Of a DNA stretch of 64,000 nt, positions 11,300 through 21,334 are shown piece by piece. Every line of letters starts with the position of its first letter. Position 1 is the first letter of the stretch. Where the stretch lies: the NCBI GenBank assembly GCA_037179385.1, contig CM074195.1, positions 26,992,087-27,056,086 of the forward strand, written 5' to 3'. The DNA is from Holothuria scabra. Its lineage: Eukaryota > Echinodermata > Holothuroidea > Aspidochirotida > Holothuriidae. Made by a program: the position numbers and the translations under genes. The notes beneath the pieces are model-generated. The model had not been told where the DNA came from, searched no databases, and saw only the letters and a program-made list of their open reading frames with translations.

Positions 11300-11890
11300 G
11301 ATCAATGCGATCGTCAGGGGATCTCGATTAATAATGAACTCAAGTCTTCGCCGTGTTGGTTTTAAACCATTGTTCGCTTGAGTGACTTTCATGTGTGTGA
11401 GGTGGTGGCGGCATTGTGAGAGAATCTCCGATTTTTGTTCAAGAGGTTGGGGGAACGTTGATTGAACACAGCAATTTTTTTCAGCTTCACAAAAGTTACA
11501 AAAGCCAGATGGAGTTCAATGTGTGTTTGACTGAGCTAATATGTGCCAACGATTTATAAAAACCTGGCAGCTCCTCTTAAGGAACCAAACGTGTTTAGAG
11601 AGCTCGATTTTTTTTACGTGACGTTCTAAGTTAAAAGATTTTTTGCTGTTGTTGTACCTTTCCTTGAATGGGCCGCCAGACATGCCTATGTATGAGTGTC
11701 AGGCGTCGTTTCTAGTGACCTCAGCCTTGTAGACTACGGCTGTTGTGAGGCATTTCCCATCAATACGCCAAGAAGGTTTAACCTTGCAGTAGTACAGCCG
11801 TGATTTGGAGGTGTCAGAGTTTTCTTTGAAAGAACCTTAAAGTTGTGGTAATGAGGGCTTTCGTGTTTTTCATGCAACTGTAACTGACTT
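11300..11890 (-). pseudogene. GIY-YIG nuclease remnant of a Penelope-like element (second type)
   Basis: On the minus strand, in broken frames, this encodes VEVSYSCMKN, then GKCLTTAVVYKAEV, SYIGMSGGPFKERYNN, KKSFNLERHV, ELSKHVWFLK, and finally CNFCEAEKN and EQKSEILSQCRHHL. This order (cysteine motif, VVYKAEV, YIG...FKERYxNHKxSF, ELSKxxW, C-x-x-C...EKxxI, LxxRSExxSxCRH) is the GIY-YIG-type C-terminal region seen in some PLE-like elements of cnidarians and other invertebrates. Several frameshifts and stops make it inactive. It sits directly downstream of a different GIY-YIG remnant. Confidence 0.65.
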
Positions 11891-11945
11891 CTACAGTGTT
11901 TGTGTTAAATATTTTGTGCAACTCATACCCCGGGGAAGTGTTTGG

Positions 11946-12450
11946 CTAGAATGAGCTTGATGAAGGTTCCCCCAACATTAGTTTTGACTGTTTAAATGAA
12001 TGATGGGTTGAACCAAATGAACTTCCTATGCCTTTGCTTCCTCGTTCGTCAGTGTGTGTATTTAATTTAAGGACAAAGTTTATATCTGTACGTTTACGGT
12101 GCTGAGGAGATTGGAAGTTTGAACCAAGCAGCACACATTCCAAATTTCGGAGGAAATGATTGGTCAGCCCGAAGTGTTCGGCAATTTGAAAACCTCCTGC
12201 ATTGTCGCGGATAGAGTTCTTGTGGTTCTTTAATCTAAATCGAAACTTAGTGCTACTTTTCCCAAACAAAAACCTGTAGGACACATAGTAAAAAATAATG
12301 AATAAACAACATTCTTAGAATCACAGTCCAAATTGGGTGTTGATGGGAAATTTCGAAAAAGGGAGGAAAATGGGCGAGCCTTTGAAAAGGTTTTGGCAAA
12401 CTTGACAGTGGGGTTTGTTGCAGGGTACGTTTCCTAGGGGTGGTTTAGAA
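11946..12450 (-). pseudogene. GIY-YIG endonuclease domain remnant of a Penelope-like element
   Basis: The minus-strand frame 12284-11946 encodes FGKSSTKFRFRLKNHKNSIR followed by QIAEHFG, a few residues, LECVLLG and HRKRTDINFVLKLNTHTDERG. This is the C-terminal half of a PLE GIY-YIG domain (YIGxTxxxFRxRxxNHKxSI...PVAxHFN, then the terminal HxxGxN part). The upstream half, with cysteines around 12410 and DSKNVVY-like sequence, is frameshifted. It is colinear with the RT remnant at 12.6-13.3 kb on the same strand, as expected for one decayed element. Confidence 0.75.
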
Positions 12451-12599
12451 GACGGTGTAAGTTAAGAAGACGTCATCAGTTCTTTTAGATTGGGAGACTG
12501 ACAAAGGGCTAACAAAGGTGGCTTGCTGGCAGGAAGGGAAGAATCATTCCTTAAAAGAGCAAAATCTTATTTGATAGTACGTGCCAGGGAAGGGGCAAG

Positions 12600-13260
12600 G
12601 GGTGGTGTTCTAAAATTAAAGGAATGCGGTCGCTCCATTTTTTAGAGTTATAGGTGAGGAGGTCCCCCCGTTTGAACTTGTTGGCTTTCTCAATTCCGTT
12701 ATCGATAATACTCATGGCATAACTATTAGAAAGAAAAAATGAATAAGGTTGGAAATGTTAATATTGATTTCCTCCTTATCGGAACAAATGCGGGTAAGTC
12801 TAAGACAATTGATTTTTTGAGACTGAGAGGATGAGCACTGTCGAAGCGTAAGAACAGTGGTGATGATCTGTTGGCTTATAGTAAACGGACGTGGATAGGG
12901 AGTTTGCGCGCAATTTAAGTAGCACATTCAAGAAAGTTTTTTGAGTTAGAAACAAGAAACATCAAAGGTGAATTTAATACTTAGGAGTTATCGTGTAATT
13001 TGAAGGACTCTTGAGACTCCAAACCATAAGGCCAAATAAAAAATATGTCATCAATGTACCTATATAGTGAATAGGTTTCAGAGTAACACAATTCAACAAT
13101 TCTGACTCCAGTTTCTCCATAAAGATATTTTCGTAACATGGAGCCATTTTGGTTCCCATTGGTGTTCCGTTGATTTGTAAATAGTTTTTATTGTTAAAAG
13201 AGAAGAAGTTGTTTGTGAGGGATTTAAATAACACAGTTTATTCCTCTTTCAGCTTCGAAC
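12600..13260 (-). pseudogene. Penelope-like element reverse transcriptase remnant
   Basis: The minus-strand frame 13234-12974 encodes NNFFSFNNKNYLQINGTPMG and TKMAPCYENIFMEKLE, the hallmark PLE RT block (YLQIxGTxMGTKMAPxYAN). The catalytic box RYIDDIFFIW is present near 13070-13035 in a neighbouring frame, so a frameshift separates it. Downstream, YKPTDHH and SQKINCLRLTRICSDKEE match the conserved region between RT and endonuclease. The order RT then GIY-YIG on the same strand identifies a PLE. The copy is dead because of frameshifts, and its 5' part is not recognised. Confidence 0.82.
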
Positions 13261-13544
13261 GGTTCGGTGGCTTGTTTCCATAAGTAGAAAGGAGTTCACA
13301 CTTACTATTAATGAGATTTTCCCTCGTCAATATCATCTCCACCTTTCATTGAAAGCATAAATTGCAGATTACGGACCTGCGTGTGTGTTGGATCTCCTCA
13401 TGATCTCCCATTGAATCGAAAAGTCTTCGTTACTTTCTTTAGGACCCATATATACTTGGAGAGCTCCGTTTCTTTTCGGCATTTTGGATTGATTTATAGG
13501 TCAGAACTTCCAGAGAGGACATTAACTAAACGAAATTTTCAACC

Positions 13545-13745
13545 GTAATTAACACGGACGGTTAAAGTCAGCTACAGCTGCCTATACTGGACATGCAATC
13601 CATCATAAAAGCTCACTATAGCCAGAGAGCCGGGTGGTAGCAAGCCCAAGCGAGACACTAGCCATAAACTGTGCACTTGTAGAAACAAAGAATGCTACCC
13701 CCTCCGTGGGCAGTGCCCTTTGTGTATTTAAAACGAAAATGCAAA
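13545..13745 (+). pseudogene. PLE endonuclease-linked cysteine-motif fragment, opposite strand
   Basis: The plus strand encodes VKVSYSCL, then about 40 residues later KLCTCRNKECYPLRGQCPLC. This matches the zinc-binding lead-in (KVSYSCMxN...CxCRNKxxCPLxGxC) that precedes the second-type GIY-YIG domain. It lies in inverted orientation to the element at 11.3-13.3 kb, so it is a separate fragment, cut off soon after the last cysteine. Confidence 0.55.
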
Positions 13746-14735
13746 CTGAACTTAAACGTTAAGAAGGCCCAACGAACGCGAAAAGTACAAAAATAAAACG
13801 AAAAGCCCCAAGCCTTGGCAGGTAAAAGAAAAGGCTAAGGTATTCTAAGCTCTGACTCTAAACTTAGTTGGAACGACCGTATCAATTGCATTTTTTACTC
13901 TTGCCGGTGACCTTCCAAAACTGAGACGAACTCTTCCTATAAGAAGATTCTCCTCAGGTCATTTTACCAGATGTTTTTTTCTCCCTCGTTTAACTAATTG
14001 CTGTGTAATTTGTCGGGATGAAAGAAGTACTTGTTAAACCAGGGAGGTGTTACTAGATGGAGATCCATCGAATCTTTAATTAATGCTTATCCAATTAGAC
14101 TGATTCCAAAGTGGACACTTGATCCTTTATTTGGGCGGGGAATATTGCACTAAAGGGCATGGAAATTCTTTTGTTTAATACCTAGGCAACCTCATTCAAA
14201 ACCTACAGTGACTCCAGCAAATAGGATAATTTGGAACTTTGCTGTTATGTGTAAGCAGGCTAGTTGCCGACAAAGAACAGCCAGACACTGTCTTGGCATT
14301 TCAAACGACTTGATACTGGTAATGGTCACAATGATCCTGGCTACAGACCAATTCTGCTGATTTATGTAAATGAGCAAAAGAGAAATAAGACTAAACATTG
14401 CTATCGGATTTTCATTAATACTCCCATTCGCTAACATGGTCTAAAAGGCACACCCAAATAGTGTACAATACAGAGAACAAGACAAATAGGTTGTAATCCT
14501 CGTCTAAACGCGTCAAAATCGCCAAATTAACTTACTTCCTTAGCCGGTTATAAGCGGCTGGTAATATTAAGACGGCCAGGGACAAATTTCCCGATCAGCT
14601 GTTCGAGATGTAGCAGACGACTCCTCAGGCTTGAACTTAGTTCCTAACACCTACTAAGCCTATTGAGTCATAAAGAAAAACACACAAAATTAATGTCGGC
14701 AACTAAAACGGCTCCAAGGAGGTTCTCTATGGATC
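13746..14735. other. Stretch with no recognisable gene
   Basis: Only short open frames without motifs. No terminal repeats noticed. Confidence 0.4.
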
Positions 14736-14744
14736 TCCATGGAC

Positions 14745-14990
14745 CGCGTGTTTGATCTAACGGTAAGAGCATTCCCCTCTCACGCGGAAGGCCCGGGCTC
14801 GTTTCCCAGGTCGAGTCATACCAAAGACTCTAAAAATGGAACCTACTGCCATTGTGCGTGATGCTCCGCTTATGCGATGGAGTAGGGAAAACAAGCAAGT
14901 GAGCCACAACTGGAAAAAGGCCGTGGTCGGCTCGACTTGAACCAATAGGTTGGATACTGGGCCGTAAAACTCTGTCTGACTAACTATCTA
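14745..14990 (+). mobile_element. tRNA-Glu-derived SINE, near full length
   Basis: The head resembles tRNA-Glu: a D-arm TCTAACGGTAAGAGC, anticodon stem-loop with CCTCTCAC (anticodon CTC), and a B-box-like GGGCTCGTTTCCC. The body follows: AAGACTCTAAAAATGGAACC, GTGCGTGATGCTCCGC, ATGGAGTAGGGAAAACAAGC, GAGCCACAACTGGAAAAAGG, GGCTCGACTTGAACCAATAG and GGGCCGTAAAAC, then a (CTGA/CTAA)-like tail. At least seven other copies lie in the window (about 16290, 17975, 25090, 32505, 41036, 48120 and 57308), some truncated. Confidence 0.85.
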
Positions 14991-14992
14991 TG

Positions 14993-16000
14993 GACCGCCA
15001 TCTAATAAAACCTCCCTGGTTAAACAAACTGTTCATCCGTCAGAGAAGAGCAGTAAGACAAATTACCTATTTTCAAGCTAGATAGCATACAAATGGTGTT
15101 CGTCTTCAGTTCTCTTCACGAAATGCTTTCTCGATTCATTGAAAGCTAACTAAAACATAACTGACTTAATTCATTCACACAACACAAGACAAACAGATCA
15201 CCTGCTCACTAGGAATAACCACAGCAATCTCTATAAGAAAAGTCTCCCATGCGGACAATTGCAGTTTGGTCACCTTCACCTCAAACATTAAAGGTCAAGT
15301 ATTCTGTTAATGTAGTATCCTTCAGAAAAAATCTTGAAAGCTACCTCATAAACTTGTATCAATTCCCACGATTTCTTACTACCAATTACCAAATGTCCGT
15401 ACCTCTTTTAGATTCTAGGGATGAGCAGCCGGAGTTAGGATTAGATGTTACAGTGCCTGACATTAGACTGGCATGATGGCTTTGCCCTGGGATGGGGGAG
15501 GTTTTCGACTTCGCCAGGTGTAGTAGTTCGTATGGCTTATATTAGTTAAGCGTTTTTACTTTACTTTGTCTCGATGAGAAAATTTTACTTTATATTCATG
15601 TAACTGTGTTTTTTTTTTTTTTTTTTTTTTGTTTCTCATAAGGAGTGACACTTATCAATAAGCCCCAAAAGGTTTTTAAATGCATGCCAGGGATCAGCAA
15701 CTGGGATTGGTATAGGTGTTAGGGTGTCCGAAATTGGGGTGTGAGGGTGGGTTTGCTTTGGGGTGTGGAGATTCTCGACTAGGCCAGGTGTAATAGTTTG
15801 TGAGGTTTACATTGGTGTAGCGTTGACTTTCTTTCTATGTTTCTTTGTTTTCGTGTCTCTTTGTGAGTTACACTGCTCGATAAGCCCCTAAATGGCTTCT
15901 AAGTGCACTCCCTATCTCACAATTTGTTATGTATCTGCTAGTGTTATTTTTAAACGTCTTTGTTGTGATCAAATGAATGACTGAATATATGAATGAATGC
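14993..16000 (+). pseudogene. 3' end of a non-LTR retrotransposon (CR1/L2-like)
   Basis: The plus strand carries KPPWLNKLF near 15010 and, in shifting frames, HSHNTRQTDHL, then KYSVNVVSFRKNLESYLINL (about 15297-15356). This matches the C-terminal RT extension (HxTR ... WNxLPxxI+xSxSxxxFKxxLKxYL). The 3' UTR-like part contains a roughly 260-bp stretch repeated twice (TTTTCGACTTCGCCAGGTGTA near 15505, ATTCTCGACTAGGCCAGGTGTA near 15770). It ends in AATGAATGACTGAATATATG next to a (TTAA)n array, like the microsatellite tails of CR1/L2 elements. Confidence 0.55.
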
Positions 16001-16154
16001 ATTAATTAATTAATTAATTAATTAATTAATTAATTAATTAATTAATTAATTAATTAATTAATTAATTAATTAATTAATTAATTAATTAATTAATTAATTA
16101 ATTAATTAATTAATTAATTAATTAATTAATTAATTAATTAATTAATTAATTAAT

Positions 16155-16185
<31 letters not shown>

Positions 16186-16186
16186 T
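16001..16186. repeat. (TTAA)n then (TTTA)n microsatellite
   Basis: An uninterrupted ATTA/TTAA tetranucleotide array to about 16155, turning into (TTTA)n to about 16185. It follows directly on the non-LTR 3' end and probably grew from its tail. Confidence 0.95.
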
Positions 16187-16289
16187 CAATTAAAGAATGA
16201 ATGTCTTGGAATTGTAACATGAATGTAGTAGTGCAATGATGTTATGCATCACTTAGTTATGGACTTTTCCTTAGTTACTTGGAAAAAGT

Positions 16290-16405
16290 TTCACCGCCCA
16301 GTTCCTAACTCATTGGTTTAAGCCGAGCCGGCCACAGCCTCTTTCCCAGTTTTGACCCTCTGGTTGGTTTTCCTTAGTCCATTGCCTGCTGAGTACCAAG
16401 CACGA
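16290..16405 (-). mobile_element. tRNA-Glu SINE, truncated copy
   Basis: Matches the 3' half of the SINE in reverse: CCCAGTTCCTAACTCATTGG, AAGCCGAGCCGGCCACAG, TTTTCCTTAGTCCATTGC. The tRNA-like head is missing. Confidence 0.7.
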
Positions 16406-16409
16406 TGAA

Positions 16410-17430
16410 CAGACCTAAGCATGTTATTGCCTTAAATCTTTGCTAAGGAGGTCACCGTTTATCCTCTTAAGTAAAATGAAAATTTGAACCGAATACGTGT
16501 AACCGTTCCCCTTGAACGACATCTCCCTCCCTGGAACCAATTCGAGTCAGAAAAATGGTCTGGACATAAAAAGAACTTAATGGTTTGCCAAAGAAGCCAC
16601 TTGCGTCAACTGAACCATGTCTAATCAGTTGTTAAGCGACTACTGATGTCCTTTAATGGAGATAGTCAAGTCTAAGTCGCTTGCCCCAAGTCTCTCACGT
16701 TTTCCTTCCATCCACCTTTCATTTTATATCTGTTCCTGTTCTTCACGGTGATTCCATTGCATTGGGCTGCTATCCACTCACGATAGAATGACTCGGTGTA
16801 CATACGTTCGAATCGGTGAGTGCGAGAACTTAATAAGCGGCCATTACCGCTAGAGGTGTGTTCGTCAATATGGGTTGGTTAGCAAAGCGTGTTTTGGCGT
16901 TACATTGAGTCGAAGTGGAAAGAGAAGAGTGTGATAAGTTGGTTTGTTTGCAGTGGTGCATAAGGAGAGGCCTAAGGGGTGACACCAAAAAAAAAAAAAA
17001 GCAGTAGTGACGGAAGAGAATCCTAACAGTTGAGATCGAACATCTAGAGAGATTTGTGGTCAGTCCAATAAATCTGTAGTGATCGATAAGGTACAGACTG
17101 CTTCCAGATGAAAACTGTAAAATTCCTCCCAATCATGTTATTGCAGGAGGAACTAAAACAATGAAATTGCAGGAGGAACATGAATTGTACATTTTACAGC
17201 GGACCGAGCAAAATAGAGAACGCACATTTCAGACTGAAAAGAACGGAAGGACACATTGATACGTCGCTTTCCCAACGAAGTGCCAAAGTGCTTAACCAGA
17301 AATTCCTTAAATTTAAGAGACTAAATAAGTGGCCTACGTTTCCAGTGTGGTTTTAAGGCTGGGGAATCACGGATCTCAAGTGGGATGTAATTATAGTATC
17401 ACAGGCAAATACGGCAAACGACCAATTTGC
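16410..17430. other. Stretch with no recognisable gene
   Basis: A short direct repeat ATTGCAGGAGGAAC occurs twice near 17140-17180, and there is an A run near 16987. No gene seen. Confidence 0.4.
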
Positions 17431-17436
17431 AGATCT

Positions 17437-17546
17437 GGGGCCCGTTCCACAAAGAGTTACGCACGATCTTAAGTTTGATTTACTGTTGACTTAAGTATGG
17501 GGAATCAAACTTAAGATCGTGCGTAACTCTTTGTGGAATGGGCCCC
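17437..17546. mobile_element. Palindromic MITE with 44-bp arms
   Basis: 17437-17480 and 17503-17546 are reverse complements at 43 of 44 positions, with a 22-nt spacer. The arms begin GGGGCCCGTTCCACAAAGAG. The element can fold into one long hairpin. No clear target-site duplication was seen. Confidence 0.85.
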
Positions 17547-17654
17547 TGGTCTAATGCGGTTGAAGCATTATCATTTCATGCTCATGAACTTCCTTGACAG
17601 GGCATGTAACGCGTACGTCGTATGGAACTATGGGTAGATTGACCCCACAGCCAA

Positions 17655-17925
17655 GGAAAGAAAGGGCACACCAAGATGGCCGCCATGGAGATTTAATTTT
17701 TATGATTTGACGACTACTCTGTAATATTTTAAACAAAAGTTTAACTTTAATGGGGAACACCATCATGTTCCTTAAATACATGCAGTGATTTTGAACTTAC
17801 CTTGCTTTATTTCGAAAGTATTTAAACTTTCTTGCAAAATCTGTTGGCTTGAATTACTTGAGCAAGTCCAAACTTTCACACACACAAAACTATAACAGAC
17901 AGACATCTTGCTACGCCTATTATCA
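17655..17925. repeat. Dispersed ~265-bp repeat, copy 1
   Basis: Starts around CACCAAGATGGCCGCCATGG and runs through TTGACGACTACTCTGTAATA, TTCTTGCAAAATCTGTTG, ACTTGAGCAAGTCCAAACTT and CATCTTGCTACGCCTAT. The same order of blocks is found at 37605-37870 in the same orientation at roughly 75-80% similarity by eye. No coding content. Confidence 0.75.
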
Positions 17926-17974
17926 CAGCACGGTAACGACAATCTATCGCGCAGAATGCTCTGTTCATGTCTGT

Positions 17975-18215
17975 AGGTGAGTCAGTAAGTCAGTCAGTAA
18001 GTCAGTCAGTTAGCTGGCGTTTTAGGCCCAGTTTCCAACCTATTGGTTGAAGTCGAGCCGGCCACGTCCTTCTTCCAGTTGTGGCTCACTGGCTTGTTTT
18101 CCCTACTCCATTGCTTTTGCGGAGCATCACGCACAACTGCAGTAGGCACAATGTTAAATTTTTGGTATGACACGACCTGGGAATCGCGTGAGAGGCAAAC
18201 GCCCTACAGGGTTGG
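17975..18215 (-). mobile_element. tRNA-Glu SINE with (GTCA)n tail
   Basis: Reverse copy of the SINE. A GTCAGTCAGTAAGTCAGTC tail (17978-18010) is followed by TTTTAGGCCCAGTTTCCAAC, AGTCGAGCCGGCCACG, GTGGCTCACTGGCTTG, CGGAGCATCACGCACAAC and a degraded tRNA-like head with GCGTGAGAGGC. The open reading frame across it is only a translation of the SINE. Confidence 0.8.
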
Positions 18216-18700
18216 CGCCAGCGGGGAGCGGGGGTCGTGCCCCCCCCCCCCCCCGTCGGGGAAGGTCGGCGGTTTCGTCGGGGAGGCCTTAAAAAATAAA
18301 AAAATAATAAAAAAGAAAAAGAAAAAAAACCCACAAGAACTGAAATTTCTGGATGGATGGGTGAACATATTTTTTGTCTTCAAATGCTATTTTAATACAT
18401 ATCGGAATCGATTTTCAATCACTTTTTTCTTTGCTCGGTTAAACCTCAATTCATATACCTTGTCCTATCTCCTCTCCCACCCCACCCCCCCCCCCCCCCA
18501 CGTCGTGGAAGGACGGCGGCAATTTCCTTCGGGGAGATCTAAAAATGAACGTAAAGGACTGAAGTTACTGGAAGGATGATCATGAACTTTTTTCTTCTTG
18601 AAATACAGTATTTTATTCTTTCGTAAGGGTATTTTAATGCCTATCGGAATCTGTTTGAATCACTTCTTACTAGCTGTGCCATCCCTCATCCCATCTTTAA
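18205..18700. repeat. G/C-run repeat, two adjacent copies
   Basis: CGTCGGGGAAGGTCGGCGG and a second block CGTCGTGGAAGGACGGCGG, each after a run of at least 12 C, are followed by parallel sequence (CTGAAATTTCTGGATGGATG versus CTGAAGTTACTGGAAGGATG, TATCGGAATCGATTTTCAATC versus TATCGGAATCTGTTTGAATC). A third copy lies at about 33180-33430. Each appears to be a non-autonomous element fragment with low-complexity C/G tracts. Confidence 0.65.
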
Positions 18701-18716
18701 TCCTCAAGGTCATGAC

Positions 18717-19008
18717 CAGGGCCGTCGGAAGCGGGGGGGGGGGCTGGGGGGCTGCGCCCCCCCCCCAATAATTTTGCCATATATAGTTTTTTTTTTTTTT
18801 TTTGAAGTGAGCATTTTATAACAACGGAAGGTCAAAATAGGGACTGCTTAGATACTATTAACAAGCCCAGGAAATTCATTTCCAGCTGTCTGAGGGGTTG
18901 GGATTTTTCAAAATTTTCTGTACGCTCCGCGCCAACCGATGGTGGCGCTCCGCTTAGATAGTCAGCCTGAGTCAGCCCCCCAATCGAAAATACTTTCCGA
19001 CGGCACTG
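18717..19008. mobile_element. Short TIR element with G/C runs
   Basis: The left end CAGGGCCGTCGGAA and the right end (reverse complement CAGTGCCGTCGGAA) are inverted. Next to the left terminus lie long G and C runs that can pair. The interior contains a T run and the CGCTCCGCTTAGATAG block. ATGAC lies immediately outside both ends, a possible short target duplication. No coding capacity. Confidence 0.6.
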
Positions 19009-19489
19009 ATGACCGGTCGGGGAAAGCTGTCCTTCCCGCTGTCTTCGTCAGGGAGCCTTCATTTGCATGCCCACGTTAAACTGATGAAATATGCGGGTCT
19101 TATAAACTTCAGTCATCCGGACGGTCTTCTTGATTTTACTCACTAGAAGACCATATTTTTCAAGGAAAATCACAATATCAAATTTTCCTGACAAAAACAG
19201 ACGAGAAGTGATTCAGGTGCATGAAACTCCATGCATGCAGTGCCCAATGTTCTGCCACCTGACATGCCCCTACAGCCAAATTCTAGTAACAGTAATGAAA
19301 ATCAGACAGGGCGTTTCAGTTACACATAGGCTGATGATAAACAGTGGTGTGAAGATGTCTCTCAATAAGTCTGATTATTCGTTTGAAACCACCTTGTAAC
19401 GTGACATATTTTCAAATATTCAATTACAGAGGAAGAAAAATCATTTTATAGCCTGGTGTTCGGGAAGTCACGTAGAAAATCTCATCTTG

Positions 19490-20860
19490 TCCTTGCAATG
19501 GACTACAACGACGATTCCGTTACAGAGTTTTCCCCCGAAAAGAGATAAGAACATTACATCTAATTAATTACAGCAGTACATTTTTATCTGGTAATTTTCT
19601 GATCACTTAGAAAGTTGGGTTATTTTCTATTGAAGTGACACTTTCATTTTAAAGGAAAGCTCAAAATAACGACTGCTTCATTACTAGTTATAAGTCTGGG
19701 AAATGTCTGTTCTGGCTGTCTGATGGGTTAGATTTTTTAACAATTTTCTGTACGCTTCGCGACAACTGATGGTGGCGCTCCGCTTAGATAGAGTGTTTTG
19801 GTCGAATAGATTACTTAACAGAATATTGCAAGCCTGCAAATTGTTCTTCGTTTTGGGGCAATAATATGAAGTGACAATTTTATTGCGCAAGAAAGCTCAA
19901 AATAATGCCTCTTTGTTTTTAGGTACGAACCGGGGAAACGCCATATCCTCCTGTTTGGAGGTTCTCAATTTTAAAAAAATTTCGGTGCTCTGCACCTTGA
20001 TAGTCGTTCGAGCAAAATTACATTTTTTCAAACAGACAATTCTACCCTCCGATACTGAAACGCTCCCGTACGTCTATGTCAATATTTAAAATATAAAACT
20101 TCAAATGTATGGGAAGCCAAACTGTTTCCACGGGAGAATTTTCCCAATAGGCTTATAGTCCGAGGGCCTTAATCTTCATGATGATATTCAGTAACCCCAA
20201 CCAAACTACAGATCACACCCTACTTGATTCTCTTGTAAGAAGATTAGATTCTTTCATAAAACCCGTAAATCTGTCATAAAATTACACGTTTTCTCCAGTA
20301 TAAGCCTCAGATTGTTAAAAGTGGAAAAATTTTCCAATTTCGATGGATACTCCGTAAAATAAATAACCATAACCAGCTCTGTTTATCGCCCCATCATTCT
20401 ACCTAATTCTGTTCTTGAAAGTCATATCACTTAATAAAAAAAACCCTATTTATCTAATTTCATTTCATATTCAATTAAATCCCAAAATTTCTCCAATAAA
20501 ATAAGCTTTTCGGGCAACCTAGTCTCATGTTGAAGCCTTACTAGTGGTATGTCGGTCTAGTACGATTAAATGCGTAACCCCGGGCCGTAATATTTACAGC
20601 TGTCACCAATATAACGTTTTTTATTTTTCCCATATGGAGGACAGACCCTTCAATAAACACCCTTCCTTTTAATGGCCCTCACAAAAGCAAAACTTCTTTT
20701 AAAAAAATTTTGTCTTGAAAATAAACTCCGGATTTTTAAGTATTTGTTGAAAAGAAGGCCAAGAATTCCAACCGCTCCGCACGCTTCAAAATGTTCAGTC
20801 AAGTCCCACCTGGGCTAACTCAAAGCCTTTGTCGGGGCCTTGAAATGCTGGCCCCCTCTC
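19490..20860. repeat. Large dispersed repeat, copy 1 (matches 62.68-64.0 kb)
   Basis: Colinear blocks are shared with 62680-64000: TTTTCCCCCGAAAAGAGA, ATCTGGTAATTTTCTGATCA, AAAGCTCAAAATAA, CTACAGATCACACCCTACTT, TCAGATTGTTAAAAGTGG, CATTCTACCTAATT, CGTAACCCC and finally GGCCTTGAAATGC. It lacks a coding frame. It overlaps units of the CGCTCCGCTTAGATAG family. The second copy runs off the right edge of the window. Identity looks moderate, so the copies are old. Confidence 0.75.
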
Positions 20861-21117
20861 GGGGAGCTTGGCCCCCCGAAATCCTGGGGCCACCCCTGAT
20901 GTCCTACCGTTAGACCAAAAACGCGGTCCATGTATGTAAGTTCGTATAAATGTTTTGTATAAGATGAACAAAACGTTGAACTGACTTACAGACCTAATGT
21001 TGATTCAAAGTAAAGGAGTCCACAAGCAGTAACATGGCAATGCTTTCGAAATACTGGAAACCGCACGAGCTGATACAGTATGTTAAGAGCCGTTTGAATG
21101 AGTCCCTGTCCCTAGTC

Positions 21118-21334
21118 CAGTGACGTAGCCAGAGGAAGACAAGAGGGGCTTCACCAAATCTAGATCACTTGAAAATGTTGGACTGTGCATTTGTCATGAG
21201 CAGTTAATCTTTTTATTAGCAATTTTATCTTTTTGAGTTGTGTAAAAGTTTATTAAAATAACCCCAGGTGATCTGGTAAGGCGCGCCCATATCGTGTATT
21301 TTCCAGGACGCCACAAACCCTAGCGACGTCACTG
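21118..21334. mobile_element. 217-bp TIR element, hAT-like ends
   Basis: The left end CAGTGACGTAGCCAGAGG and the right end (reverse complement CAGTGACGTCGCTAGGG) form inverted repeats. The flanks CCTAGTC and CCTAATC are similar, giving an imperfect candidate target duplication. It is too short to code. CAGTG-starting ends of this type are common in hAT-related MITEs. Confidence 0.55.

Noticed and set aside
18043..18579. 178-residue open frame on the plus strand
   Set aside because: It reads across a reverse SINE and C-run repeats; the same words occur in other SINE copies in other frames.
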